Virus record (IMG/VR): IMGVR_UViG_3300028198_000256
Location: 51,004 to 115,003 of that record
Source of the DNA: a virus
Direction: 5' to 3' (one strand)
DNA: 64,000 nucleotides
Part shown: piece after piece, positions 8,496-16,333 of the stretch
Position numbering within the stretch: position 1 is the stretch's first letter
How the letters are laid out: each line of letters begins with the position of its first letter
The notes under the pieces: model-generated
Seen by the model: the letters and a program-made list of their open reading frames with translations, nothing else
What the model was told of the DNA's origin: nothing
Databases searched by the model: none
Program-made: the position numbers and the translations under genes

Positions 8496-9592
8496 TATTT
8501 GCTATTTACCTCTTCCAACATCCAATCTTCTAAAATAACAGACTGTTCCTTTGGTAATCCATCCTTCGTTTCAATTGGTGAAATATCTTGATGAAGAAAC
8601 CCCTTAAACACTATAGGTAAATCAAAAACATACTCTTGACCCGTAGTTTTCTCATAAAACTCTTTAGCAAACAACAAAACATGTTTTTTAAAACTTTTTA
8701 ACCACGCCATCCTTTGTCTTTTAAGAACGTCAGATGCCGGCGATGGGTCTTCTATAAACCCTCGGATTTCTATTGGAATATACACACCATCAACTTTAGA
8801 TACCTTCTCATTAACAATTAATGCCATACAATCATGCAATAATGGTTTAAATGTGCCTTGGGGTTTAACATAACCACATTTTCCAGATTCCTGTTCATTA
8901 ACAGATCCCTTATATGGCAACGTCTTTTCCTTACAGAAAGCGTTGGCTGAATCACTATCCCATGTTTTAAGTGTAACATGTCCGCTATCACATGCTCTAT
9001 ACTTTTTAAGTATCAAATTACGATGTTTTGTATCCTTACCAGGAGTCAATTTGATAATAAGATCTTTAATTGCGATTTGTTCTGGGTCTACCAACTTATC
9101 AGCAGTAATAGTGTTTTGCTCAACACACCTCTTAACAGAATTAACTGTATCTTTAATCCTGTTAATTTTCTTTGGATTGCCATTATTTGAATTGTGTTTT
9201 GCAATTTCTCTAAATAATGGAGTTCTATAAACTACCTTATCAAAAGGTAAACAATCCCACTGCGGAATCTTTGCCGCCTCGTAACGGTGAAACCCAGTAG
9301 TACCCTTATTACCATCACGTGAGTCTTCATATTGCAACGGTGGTTCACCATGATCCCAATTTTTAGCTAAAAAAGATTCCCCAATTTCTGATATATTTTC
9401 CTTAATATTTTCTTCAACCTTGTTTTGGTCATTGACATCAAACCTAACTTTGTTTAAGTTCATAACATGTCTTTTCAAAAATTGCACTCCCGGCTCTCCA
9501 TACCATTTTTCCCCATTGGGACCTATGCCATAAATATATTCAGGTGGACACCTTTTTAATGAGTCTTTTAAATCAAAATTTAATTCTAACAT
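8495..9592 (-). CDS. ParB-like domain protein coupled to the Dam-like methylase
   Basis: A 365-residue protein. The segment GFHRYEAAK near residue 100 resembles the G-x-H-R motif of ParB/sulfiredoxin-fold domains, preceded by an EDSRDG loop. The remainder is unrecognised, with several Cys and His residues. It overlaps the methylase by one base (TAGTG), so the pair is expressed together. It could be a DNA-binding partner or a nuclease paired with the methylase. No restriction-enzyme catalytic motif is obvious. Confidence 0.5.
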   Translation of the reverse strand: MLELNFDLKDSLKRCPPEYIYGIGPNGEKWYGEPGVQFLKRHVMNLNKVRFDVNDQNKVEENIKENISEIGESFLAKNWDHGEPPLQYEDSRDGNKGTTGFHRYEAAKIPQWDCLPFDKVVYRTPLFREIAKHNSNNGNPKKINRIKDTVNSVKRCVEQNTITADKLVDPEQIAIKDLIIKLTPGKDTKHRNLILKKYRACDSGHVTLKTWDSDSANAFCKEKTLPYKGSVNEQESGKCGYVKPQGTFKPLLHDCMALIVNEKVSKVDGVYIPIEIRGFIEDPSPASDVLKRQRMAWLKSFKKHVLLFAKEFYEKTTGQEYVFDLPIVFKGFLHQDISPIETKDGLPKEQSVILEDWMLEEVNSK

Positions 9593-9756
9593 TTTCTTTC
9601 CTTCTAATAAAGAGGTCTACTGACCAAATGATAAGGACATCACTGACATCCTTTTAATAAAAAGTATTATCTTTCACTGAAACTTTCACTGAAGATTAAT
9701 ACTAACTTTGTTCTTATTTTTTATAACTCATTGAGAAATAAGAAACTCAATTTAAA
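9593..9756 (-). other. Non-coding spacer after the tRNA-Gly-like gene
   Basis: An AT-rich stretch between the tRNA and the ParB-like gene. A short TTGAG/CTCAA hairpin is possible just after the tRNA, without a convincing T tract, so transcription probably continues. A direct repeat of TTTCACTGAA occurs near 9675-9695. No ORF supported. Confidence 0.4.
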
Positions 9757-9831
9757 TGGAGCGGACGGGTCGGAATCAAACCGCCTCTTTCTGTATGGTA
9801 TACAGATATTCTATCATTAAATTACACCCGC
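9757..9831 (-). tRNA. tRNA-Gly-like, anticodon ACC (possibly degenerate)
   Basis: The acceptor stem is GCGGGTG with CGTCCGC, then U73 and an encoded CCA. The G1-C2-G3 start and U73 are glycine identity features. The anticodon stem TCTGT/ACAGA closes a loop whose anticodon reads ACC. Two oddities: the D-loop lacks the usual GG pair, and the T-stem GGCGG/CCGCC needs a bulged A to form. GGT is the codon an ACC anticodon would read. It is expressed from the promoter 30 nt upstream. It may be a functional A34 glycine tRNA or a decaying one. Confidence 0.65.
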
Positions 9832-9860
9832 AATATTATTTTAACTTAGTACTTATAATG

Positions 9861-9889
9861 ATCATAACACATAATGTCGGAATTGTCAA
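9861..9889 (-). promoter_or_regulatory. Early promoter with extended -10
   Basis: Minus-strand TTGACA at 9884-9889, 17-bp spacer ending TGT, and TATGAT at 9861-9866. It lies directly upstream of the tRNA-Gly-like gene and would also serve the ParB-like/methylase pair. Confidence 0.85.
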
Positions 9890-10068
9890 GTTTTTAACAC
9901 CGTCACATTTCCCTCAATAACCTTTACTGTGTTTTCTTGTCTCCACGTATATCTGTCATCAAATTTATGTCCACATTTTTTATAATCATCCCACTTCATA
10001 CATAAAATATCCTCTGTCAATTTACCACCACCTTCACCTTCAATTATCGGTTGTATCATCATTCCCAT
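9886..10068 (-). CDS. Small hypothetical protein
   Basis: A 60-residue protein (MGMMIQPII start) with two Cys and a His in its centre. It follows the 68-residue membrane protein after 10 nt and ends on the -35 of the next promoter. Unknown family. Confidence 0.5.
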   Translation of the reverse strand: MGMMIQPIIEGEGGGKLTEDILCMKWDDYKKCGHKFDDRYTWRQENTVKVIEGNVTVLKT

Positions 10069-10078
10069 ACTTCACCTG

Positions 10079-10285
10079 TCATATTTTAATTTGTGTCTTC
10101 TTTACTAATGGATATACTATATCTGTATTACTAAAACTAGGAATCTTCTCCAACAATCTAGAAGTCCAAACTACTAAAATTATTAATGATAAAAATAAAG
10201 AAAGTATAATTATTAACTTATAATCACCCCACCCCATATCAGAATCAATATAATGTATTCGATTATTTTTCGTCCGTGTAATCAT
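10079..10285 (-). CDS. Small single-span membrane protein
   Basis: A 68-residue protein with a hydrophobic helix at about residues 23-43. The start is supported by AAGGAG 7 nt upstream, and the gene lies just downstream of both an early and a late promoter. Unknown function. Confidence 0.6.
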   Translation of the reverse strand: MITRTKNNRIHYIDSDMGWGDYKLIIILSLFLSLIILVVWTSRLLEKIPSFSNTDIVYPLVKKTQIKI

Positions 10286-10317
10286 AAATACTCCTTTTTT
10301 TTATAAAGTTGTATTAG

Positions 10318-10325
10318 TATTTATA
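10318..10325 (-). promoter_or_regulatory. Possible T4-type late promoter
   Basis: TATAAATA on the minus strand, between genes, 33 nt upstream of the 68-residue membrane protein and immediately downstream of the early promoter's -10. This octamer is the T4 late promoter element recognised by gp55. In AT-rich DNA it can occur by chance. Confidence 0.4.
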
Positions 10326-10327
10326 CT

Positions 10328-10356
10328 ATAATAACACATTGCGTCAGAATTGTCAA
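10328..10356 (-). promoter_or_regulatory. Early promoter with extended -10
   Basis: Minus-strand TTGACA at 10351-10356, 17-bp spacer ending TGT, and TATTAT at 10328-10333. Its spacer is very similar to that of the promoter at 9861-9889, suggesting duplication or strong selection. Confidence 0.85.
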
Positions 10357-10363
10357 GGATTAT

Positions 10364-10879
10364 TTAAGTTTTACACTTAGATGAGTGAACATCCACCGTT
10401 TCCTTCACACACGTTAATGATTCAATCGTAACTTCTCCTGGATATGGCCAAGTTTGTCTTGGTGGCAATTTCCCCACCTGACTCCCATTATCATACCACC
10501 GTTCACCATATGCCATTTGATTAACAGGGTCTACCGTATCAAGAAAAGTAACTACTGTGGGGAAATACCCACTTTCAATTAACTGCAAATGATATTCCCA
10601 AGTAACTGTACCATATGCAACTATTATAACGTTATCACCAACATCACATAATTTTGCTGCGGCACCATTCACTGAAATAGTAAAAGATCTTTCATCGGGG
10701 ATTGCATATGTTGTGAATCTCTCACCATTATTAATATTATATATTTCAATTTGTTGATAAGGTAATATATTCGACTTCTCTAATATATCATTGGAAATAC
10801 CACAAGAACCCTCATAATCAATATCACATTCTGTAATTGTTGCACCGTGTATTTTTGATTTTAATATCTGTATTTCCAT
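10364..10879 (-). CDS. panD: Aspartate 1-decarboxylase with C-terminal extension
   Basis: A pyruvoyl enzyme making beta-alanine, the pantothenate/CoA precursor, from aspartate. Numbering coincides with E. coli PanD: Lys9, His11, Tyr22, the self-cleavage pair Gly24-Ser25 in YEGSCGIS, and Arg54-x-x-Thr57-Tyr58 in ERFTTY, followed by NGAAAKL. All catalytic and processing residues visible are kept, so it should self-process. It is 171 residues against about 126 for E. coli; the extra 50 C-terminal residues are unrecognised. It precedes the -35 of the promoter at 10328. With beta-oxidation genes in the same phage, a role in expanding the CoA pool is a reasonable inference. Confidence 0.88.
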   Translation of the reverse strand: MEIQILKSKIHGATITECDIDYEGSCGISNDILEKSNILPYQQIEIYNINNGERFTTYAIPDERSFTISVNGAAAKLCDVGDNVIIVAYGTVTWEYHLQLIESGYFPTVVTFLDTVDPVNQMAYGERWYDNGSQVGKLPPRQTWPYPGEVTIESLTCVKETVDVHSSKCKT

Positions 10880-10881
10880 AA

Positions 10882-11319
10882 TTATCCAACCGACCGACTA
10901 ACAAACGATTCCATACACGTTAATACACTCTCACTAAAATTCCTATGAGCATCACTTAACCCCTTTTGACCAAATTCACGCTTTAATCTATACCACATAT
11001 CTTTAGGAGTAAGTTCTTCCATAGTATGAAGTTCTTTATTAAATTTAGAAGAATAGTTCTCGGTAACTGTTTTAAATTTAACTAAATCTGAATATAATCC
11101 ATATTCTTTACCACGTCTTGGATCAAACGTAACATATCCAGACATATTCTTCCCAGATACATCAACCACACACTTACTAAATGACCTAGGCTCAATTGAA
11201 TAATCTATAAGGTCTTGTTCATTCTCAAATAATTTATATACGGCATCTTCATACTTATCTTTGTTTTCAGAACACCCAACCAAAAATAATACCATAAATA
11301 CCAACACAACTTTCTTCAT
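10882..11319 (-). CDS. Predicted lipoprotein
   Basis: A 145-residue protein with a signal sequence MKKVVLVFMVLFLVGC; the lipobox LVGC puts the lipidated Cys at residue 16. The mature part is hydrophilic with two further Cys. It overlaps the metalloprotease-like gene by 4 nt and is followed by panD after 2 nt. Possibly a superinfection-exclusion or envelope protein; unknown family. Confidence 0.6.
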   Translation of the reverse strand: MKKVVLVFMVLFLVGCSENKDKYEDAVYKLFENEQDLIDYSIEPRSFSKCVVDVSGKNMSGYVTFDPRRGKEYGLYSDLVKFKTVTENYSSKFNKELHTMEELTPKDMWYRLKREFGQKGLSDAHRNFSESVLTCMESFVSRSVG

Positions 11320-11684
11320 ATCACACTCCCATTTTGTTCAATCATAAAATCATAATATAATACATATTCAAACGAATAAGCATAATCTTCATCTAATTCT
11401 CTTAAATTTATATACTGATATACATGAACCATCTCATGCATAACCGTACTAATTATTGTACCCCTATCCATATCACGATCAATGTATATATCATATGAAC
11501 TCCTATCATCTGGGTCGCATAATGCATATCCACGTAATGGTCCACCGGGTTCATTACTTAAATCATCAACATAAATTTTAATTTCAATATCATCTGGTAT
11601 ATCTAAACGATAACATACCCACTCAATGACTGCCTTAAATACAGACACATAATAATCATTAACGTCATCGTCATACGATACCAC
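11316..11684 (-). CDS. Small zinc-metalloprotease-like protein (HEMVH)
   Basis: A 122-residue protein with a VMHEMVHVYQ motif near residue 80, an HExxH zinc site as in SprT-like and related minimal metallopeptidases, and a further acidic helix after it. The start is GTG; no ATG fits. It overlaps the lipoprotein gene. The substrate cannot be inferred. Confidence 0.55.
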   Translation of the reverse strand: MVSYDDDVNDYYVSVFKAVIEWVCYRLDIPDDIEIKIYVDDLSNEPGGPLRGYALCDPDDRSSYDIYIDRDMDRGTIISTVMHEMVHVYQYINLRELDEDYAYSFEYVLYYDFMIEQNGSVI

Positions 11685-11690
11685 TTACAC

Positions 11691-12857
11691 TCAACGTAAA
11701 TCCACGCCAATTGCTTCAGATATATTATTATAACCATCACGTCTAAGTAATTCTACAAGTCCTATATTAATTTCAGCTGAAATTTGAGGTCCGTGAAATA
11801 TCATACCAGTAATCAAATGTATTAATGTCGCACCACTTCTTATTTTCAAATAAGCATCTTCAGCAGTATCACACCCACCTATACCTATAACTATAAATTT
11901 ATATTCATTATCTTTAACATGTTGTCCACATACCTTAATTATATGATTAGTCATAGGACGTAATATATGTCCACTTAAACCACCACGGTCATCTGGCATA
12001 ACTCGTTTTTCTATCTTACCACCATGTATGACATATGTAACCTTATCATCATCGGGTATCAATTCACGTTTTACTGTAAGATTACAAGTCAAAATACCAT
12101 TAATACCATACGTATGCATAACATCTATCATCTGACAGATTTCTTCATCTGTATGATCTGGACCAATCTTACAATATACAGGATATTCATTCAACCCCAT
12201 CAATTCTCTTACACTCTTAACCTTTACTAACAATTCTGTTAAATTTTCCATATCAAAAAAGGGATTAGATACCCCCAAATTAGGACAACTAAGATTAATA
12301 GTAGTATAATCTCCATATGGAGACAATCGTTTAAATGAAGTTAATAAATCATCTATAACATCATCCTTATCAGATACACCGTTTGTTGCAGAAACTGATA
12401 CACCACAAACACCATCGGCATGTTTCCAATCAGGGGCAACACGGTCTGCCACATGTAATGAACCAGAATTATTCAACCCATACCAAACATTAATAGATTG
12501 TGACTTAACCGCTCTCCATAATCTAACCGGTGGATTACCATCATGTGGTTCTTTTGAAAATGAACCAAGTTCAATACCAGAAAATCCTAAATCACGTATG
12601 ACAGGTGGCAATACCCCATACTTATCAAATCCAGCAGAAATCAACAATGGATTACTATAATGAACACCATTTACACCTTGAGATAACATAGTATTATCAT
12701 ACCTATATAAATATCTCAATAACTTTTTACTATATGGGATACGTTGAACCCATCCTATAATATTTTTAACTACATCGTGTGCCGTTTCAGGACACAATTT
12801 AAACAATATAGGTCGTAATAACCACTTATAAACAATCCTTTGCATTCTATACTTCAT
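11691..12857 (-). CDS. pyrD: Dihydroorotate dehydrogenase
   Basis: A 388-residue FMN enzyme oxidising dihydroorotate to orotate in pyrimidine synthesis. It has the N-terminal extension typical of class 2 (quinone-linked, membrane-associated) enzymes over about residues 1-60, then NPLLISAGFDKYG, GLNNSG, KIGPDHTDEE, GGLSGHILRP and GIGGC. At the catalytic-base region it reads NLSCPN, with Cys as in class 1 enzymes, where class 2 enzymes usually have Ser. It is longer than E. coli PyrD (336). It is part of the phage nucleotide precursor set. Confidence 0.88.
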   Translation of the reverse strand: MKYRMQRIVYKWLLRPILFKLCPETAHDVVKNIIGWVQRIPYSKKLLRYLYRYDNTMLSQGVNGVHYSNPLLISAGFDKYGVLPPVIRDLGFSGIELGSFSKEPHDGNPPVRLWRAVKSQSINVWYGLNNSGSLHVADRVAPDWKHADGVCGVSVSATNGVSDKDDVIDDLLTSFKRLSPYGDYTTINLSCPNLGVSNPFFDMENLTELLVKVKSVRELMGLNEYPVYCKIGPDHTDEEICQMIDVMHTYGINGILTCNLTVKRELIPDDDKVTYVIHGGKIEKRVMPDDRGGLSGHILRPMTNHIIKVCGQHVKDNEYKFIVIGIGGCDTAEDAYLKIRSGATLIHLITGMIFHGPQISAEINIGLVELLRRDGYNNISEAIGVDLR

Positions 12858-12866
12858 AATATTCCT

Positions 12867-13217
12867 TTATAATTTATTTCCTGGATTATGCTCTGACGGC
12901 AATTCTTCATATTTCTCTTCTGGCATATGATTTCCACCACATCCACCCTCTATATGGTGGTTAGCGCCACAACCAAATTCACCAGTAAATGTATATTCGC
13001 CCAATCTTTGTGTCGTTATGTCCTTAACATTCTTAATATCATTCTTGAGTTTTGCTTCAATAGCAGACATATCTATTTCAGTTTGTTTTACATTATTTGT
13101 AACGTCAACTCCACGTTGAATATACTCTCCAACTAAAGAATTCCAATTAATATCATATGCACCATATACACCAACTAACGTACCTACCGTTAATAACACC
13201 TTATTTCGTTTTTTCAT
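12867..13217 (-). CDS. Membrane-anchored or secreted small protein
   Basis: A 116-residue protein with an N-terminal hydrophobic segment (residues about 7-22) and a Gly/Cys/His-rich stretch (CGANHHIEGGCGGNHMPEE) near the C-terminus that could bind metal. It lies between pyrD and the 82-residue gene. Unknown. Confidence 0.5.
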   Translation of the reverse strand: MKKRNKVLLTVGTLVGVYGAYDINWNSLVGEYIQRGVDVTNNVKQTEIDMSAIEAKLKNDIKNVKDITTQRLGEYTFTGEFGCGANHHIEGGCGGNHMPEEKYEELPSEHNPGNKL

Positions 13218-13219
13218 GA

Positions 13220-13468
13220 CTAACCTCTTTTCAAATTATCAATATGATAAACCCCATTAGTTTTCTCAAATTCAATCAACACATTATTTTCATCAAGTAT
13301 TCGTTTAATAACACCACCACTTCCACTATTACTATCCCAATCCTTAAATGCCAAACACGACATACCCACTTTAACTGCATGTGTATTAAAAAAATCAACT
13401 TCAAGCTTATCTTGAATCACTTGCAATTCTTCTTCACTTGGTTCTTTATCTTTACCAAATTTAAACAT
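13220..13468 (-). CDS. Small hypothetical protein (possible SH3-like barrel)
   Basis: An 82-residue protein. The second half alternates short beta strands (GMSCLAF, GGVIKRI, NVLIEFE, GVYHIDNL), as in small SH3-like barrels. It is 2 nt upstream of its neighbour. No firm family. Confidence 0.5.
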   Translation of the reverse strand: MFKFGKDKEPSEEELQVIQDKLEVDFFNTHAVKVGMSCLAFKDWDSNSGSGGVIKRILDENNVLIEFEKTNGVYHIDNLKRG

Positions 13469-13477
13469 AATTATTCC

Positions 13478-13963
13478 TTAACATCTGTTATTATATCTAT
13501 AAATACCATCATCAATTACTCTCTTAGCCTCTGAATTATCACCCCACCCATTAACTTTTGCCCACTTGTTTTCATCTAAATCCTTATAATGTTCAAAGAA
13601 ATGATATATACTCTCCAACTGGTCAATCGGAACATCTATAATATCATACCAATCAGAATATACCTCATCATCAGGTACTGCCAATATTTTAGGATCGTCA
13701 CCCGACTCATCTACCATATGGAGAACCCCAATGACATTACATAATATTTTGCAATTAGGTATTAATGGATATGGTGTTATTACCAAAACATCAACAGCAT
13801 CATTATCACCACCTATTGTATTTGGCAGACAACCATAATTGCAAGGATAGTGCATTGGTGTGTGTAAAAATCTATCAAATCTAAGCACACCCGTTTTATG
13901 ATCAACTTCATATTTAATATGTGAAGTTCCCATAGACATTTCAATCAATACGTCAATATTCAT
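13478..13963 (-). CDS. ppa: Inorganic pyrophosphatase
   Basis: A 161-residue family I soluble PPase (E. coli 176). Conserved active-site segments are KYEVDHKTG, MHYPCNYG, the metal-binding DNDAVDVLV triad of Asp residues, DESGDDPK and HYKDLDENKW. It hydrolyses pyrophosphate released by DNA synthesis and by PRPP-dependent reactions, pulling them forward. It overlaps the start of the previous ORF by 4 nt (ATGA). Confidence 0.9.
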   Translation of the reverse strand: MNIDVLIEMSMGTSHIKYEVDHKTGVLRFDRFLHTPMHYPCNYGCLPNTIGGDNDAVDVLVITPYPLIPNCKILCNVIGVLHMVDESGDDPKILAVPDDEVYSDWYDIIDVPIDQLESIYHFFEHYKDLDENKWAKVNGWGDNSEAKRVIDDGIYRYNNRC

Positions 13964-14124
13964 TTTTTTGTATATTCATTTAATACCTTTTCATTAATAA
14001 TGCCCATTTTATACAATTCATGTAATGTAACATTTACAGCTAAATACCAACCATGTCTAAACCCTGCCCTGAATGAAACCCCAGCACATATTCCTAATAA
14101 AAATATCCATATTATATCTTCCAT
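13960..14124 (-). CDS. Small membrane protein
   Basis: A 54-residue protein: a short acidic start, a hydrophobic span over residues 4-16, then a Gly/Arg/His stretch and an amphipathic tail. It ends in an ATGA overlap with ppa. It lies between the FTR1-like permease and ppa. Unknown. Confidence 0.5.
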   Translation of the reverse strand: MEDIIWIFLLGICAGVSFRAGFRHGWYLAVNVTLHELYKMGIINEKVLNEYTKK

Positions 14125-14132
14125 ATCTATAT

Positions 14133-14774
14133 TTAGGAGTCATGATATATTATAAGAATGTTATGTAACCATTCAACCTCATAATATTCTGCAAATTCGT
14201 GTATTCCAGAAGATAAAAAATACAAAGCAAATATCGGAAATACATATGATGAAGCTTTAAATATATATTTCGTATTAAAATTGTTAATACGTGTTCCAAT
14301 ATATACTAATATACCAATACCAATCAAAAATCCAAATAACATACCAATAACATCTGATAATACTGATGTATATAATGAGAAATAAAATAACACAACTTCT
14401 ACACCTTCTCTCAATATAGTAAAAAACGATACTAAGACAAATGCCATGGAATTATTATATTGTAAATGTTCGTTAATATGTTTATTTGCATTAACACACC
14501 AAACAGAAATATATAATAACATCAACCCAGTTATAACCTGTACATAACCCTCAAATAACTCTAAATCAGAATGTTCAAATATATCAACAAATAAATAAGC
14601 AACCAAGATTGATGACAGTATACCTAAAAATGAACCCAAATATACATATCTCTTATGTTCATATTCCGTCAACTTTAATATTATCATCAAAAGTAATAAT
14701 ATCTCTATACCTTCTCTAACAATAATAAATAAAGAACTACTTAATGACGGTAAAAAATAATCCCCAAATTCCAT
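14133..14774 (-). CDS. FTR1-family iron permease
   Basis: A 213-residue polytopic membrane protein with about seven hydrophobic spans. Two REGxE motifs, IVREGIEILL near residue 19 and ILREGVEVVL near residue 120, are the signature iron-translocating helices of the FTR1/EfeU family. It is shorter than bacterial EfeU (about 270), with loops trimmed. It would import iron or a related metal across the host inner membrane. Iron is needed here by class I ribonucleotide reductase and by a 2OG-Fe(II) oxygenase. Confidence 0.82.
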   Translation of the reverse strand: MEFGDYFLPSLSSSLFIIVREGIEILLLLMIILKLTEYEHKRYVYLGSFLGILSSILVAYLFVDIFEHSDLELFEGYVQVITGLMLLYISVWCVNANKHINEHLQYNNSMAFVLVSFFTILREGVEVVLFYFSLYTSVLSDVIGMLFGFLIGIGILVYIGTRINNFNTKYIFKASSYVFPIFALYFLSSGIHEFAEYYEVEWLHNILIIYHDS

Positions 14775-14783
14775 AATATACTC

Positions 14784-15077
14784 CTAATGCGATTCATTCC
14801 CCAATGCCAATATTATATAATGAACAGCCTTTAGCAAATCATCTCTATTAGACCCATTCTTCTTACCATACCTCATTAAATATTTCAATGAATTATCAAT
14901 ACACGTATTAGTCATAGTTCCCCTAGCACGATATATATCAAGTACTTGTATATCATTATTATCATTAGTATAATGTGACACATAAGTAGATCCAATATAA
15001 TCTCTTATCTCTGATAAAACTCTAGTTTCATCATATCCTTCAGAATATGGCAATTCCATTGTTTCACTTTCTCTCAT
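14784..15077 (-). CDS. DUF3310-like phage protein
   Basis: A 97-residue protein from the ATG that overlaps the previous stop as ATGA (MRESETM); a GTG- or ATG-initiated longer form to 15101 is possible. The segments IQVLDIYRARG, NSLKYLMRYGKKNG and LLKAVHYI match the common phage DUF3310 pattern, whose function is not established. Confidence 0.65.
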   Translation of the reverse strand: MRESETMELPYSEGYDETRVLSEIRDYIGSTYVSHYTNDNNDIQVLDIYRARGTMTNTCIDNSLKYLMRYGKKNGSNRDDLLKAVHYIILALGNESH

Positions 15078-15214
15078 GGCAATGCCCCATTTAATACCCA
15101 TTTAGAAGTAGGATGTCGTTTCTTTGTATATGACCCATGCCCACTTTGTTTACCAAATGATTTCCCACGGGCATTCTTTTGATCACTTCTAAATGGTTTA
15201 GCTCTTTTACTCAT
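15074..15214 (-). CDS. Basic microprotein
   Basis: A 46-residue, strongly basic protein (MSKRAKPFRSD start) rich in Lys, Arg, Gly and Ser. It is the first gene after the promoter at 15242-15270 and overlaps the DUF3310-like gene by 4 nt. It could bind nucleic acid; unknown. Confidence 0.55.
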   Translation of the reverse strand: MSKRAKPFRSDQKNARGKSFGKQSGHGSYTKKRHPTSKWVLNGALP

Positions 15215-15241
15215 AAAACTCTCCTTTTAATATTTAACACC

Positions 15242-15270
15242 ATTATAACAGATTTTTAACCAAATGTCAA
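15242..15270 (-). promoter_or_regulatory. Early promoter with perfect hexamers
   Basis: Minus-strand TTGACA at 15265-15270, 17-bp spacer ending TGT, and TATAAT at 15242-15247: consensus at both hexamers plus an extended -10. The start of the basic microprotein is 28 nt downstream. Confidence 0.9.
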
Positions 15271-15278
15271 GTCATATT

Positions 15279-15383
15279 TTAATTTAAACTGACATTTATA
15301 ATATACCCAATACCTATTAATATTGCATTTGCACAAATAAAAATAGCAAATAATAACCCTAAAAATTTAAATTTCTCTTTCAT
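15279..15383 (-). CDS. Single-span membrane microprotein
   Basis: A 34-residue ORF (MKEKFKFLGLL start), nearly all a single hydrophobic helix. It begins in an ATGA overlap with the prs stop codon, so it is likely translated by re-initiation. Unknown. Confidence 0.45.
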   Translation of the reverse strand: MKEKFKFLGLLFAIFICANAILIGIGYIINVSLN

Positions 15384-16333
15384 GATACTAACGCCTTTAA
15401 TGATTCACCATTACGAAATCTTCGTATCGTCTCCGATACCAAGTCCTTTACACTTATTACCTTTATCTTTGATGTCAACTCAGAAGTATGTTCTATGGAA
15501 TCTGTAATATACAAAGTCCCGATATCAGACTGTTCTATTCGTTCAATAGACTTTCCAGAAAAAACACCATGAACTGCAACACAATCAACCCTCACCGATC
15601 CAGACAACTTTAATGCCTCTGCAGCACCAACCAATGTTCCCCCACCATCAATCATATCATCTACTATAACACATTTTTTACCTTCAACATCACCAATAAC
15701 ATTCATAACTTCAGACATACCCGGCTCTGGTCGACGTTTATCAATAATTGCGATTGGTAAATTTAATTCCTTTGCAAAATACCTTGCACGACCAGAACCA
15801 CCCACATCAGCAGCAACCACAACATCCCAATAAGAAGGAACAATTGCGGCAACAATAGAATCCCTCATAGTTTTTAAAGCTGATATATGTTCACAAACAA
15901 CATTGTTATTAAAAAATGCTTGTGTTTGTAAAGAATGTAAATCCATACAGATTACTGAATTTATACCAGAATAACAGAGCATATTAGCAAACACCTTACC
16001 AGATATAGGACTTCTATTAGTACGTCTATCTTGTCTAGCATATGCATAATATGGGAATATAACATTAATAACAGATGGATTTGAACGTCTAACTGCATCA
16101 ATAAGTAACATCAATTCCATTATATCATTGTTTCTATTAGAACCTACCCCAGATTTAAATCCAGCTATAATAAAAACTTCCTCTAACCGAATGTTCTCCT
16201 TAATCTCTACATAAATCTCTGAATCAGGAAAATCTCTAATTTTCACCTTGGTCAATCTCATACCAAGATTCTCAGCAACTTGTTTGGCCAACTTTGTATT
16301 AGACCGTGTTGAAATTATTATAGATTTTTTCAT
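15380..16333 (-). CDS. prs: Ribose-phosphate pyrophosphokinase
   Basis: A 317-residue PRPP synthetase, full length relative to bacterial Prs (315). YYAYARQDRRTNRSPIS is the ATP-binding signature region, and VIVDDMIDGGGTL is the PRPP-binding loop. It makes PRPP from ribose 5-phosphate and ATP for purine, pyrimidine and NAD synthesis. It overlaps the upstream decarboxylase gene by 4 nt. It works with purN and pyrD encoded in the same window. Confidence 0.92.
   Translation of the reverse strand: MKKSIIISTRSNTKLAKQVAENLGMRLTKVKIRDFPDSEIYVEIKENIRLEEVFIIAGFKSGVGSNRNNDIMELMLLIDAVRRSNPSVINVIFPYYAYARQDRRTNRSPISGKVFANMLCYSGINSVICMDLHSLQTQAFFNNNVVCEHISALKTMRDSIVAAIVPSYWDVVVAADVGGSGRARYFAKELNLPIAIIDKRRPEPGMSEVMNVIGDVEGKKCVIVDDMIDGGGTLVGAAEALKLSGSVRVDCVAVHGVFSGKSIERIEQSDIGTLYITDSIEHTSELTSKIKVISVKDLVSETIRRFRNGESLKALVS

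Noticed and set aside
9720-9756. Terminator after the tRNA-Gly-like gene
   Set aside because: A 5-bp TTGAG/CTCAA stem is weak and no T tract follows it.
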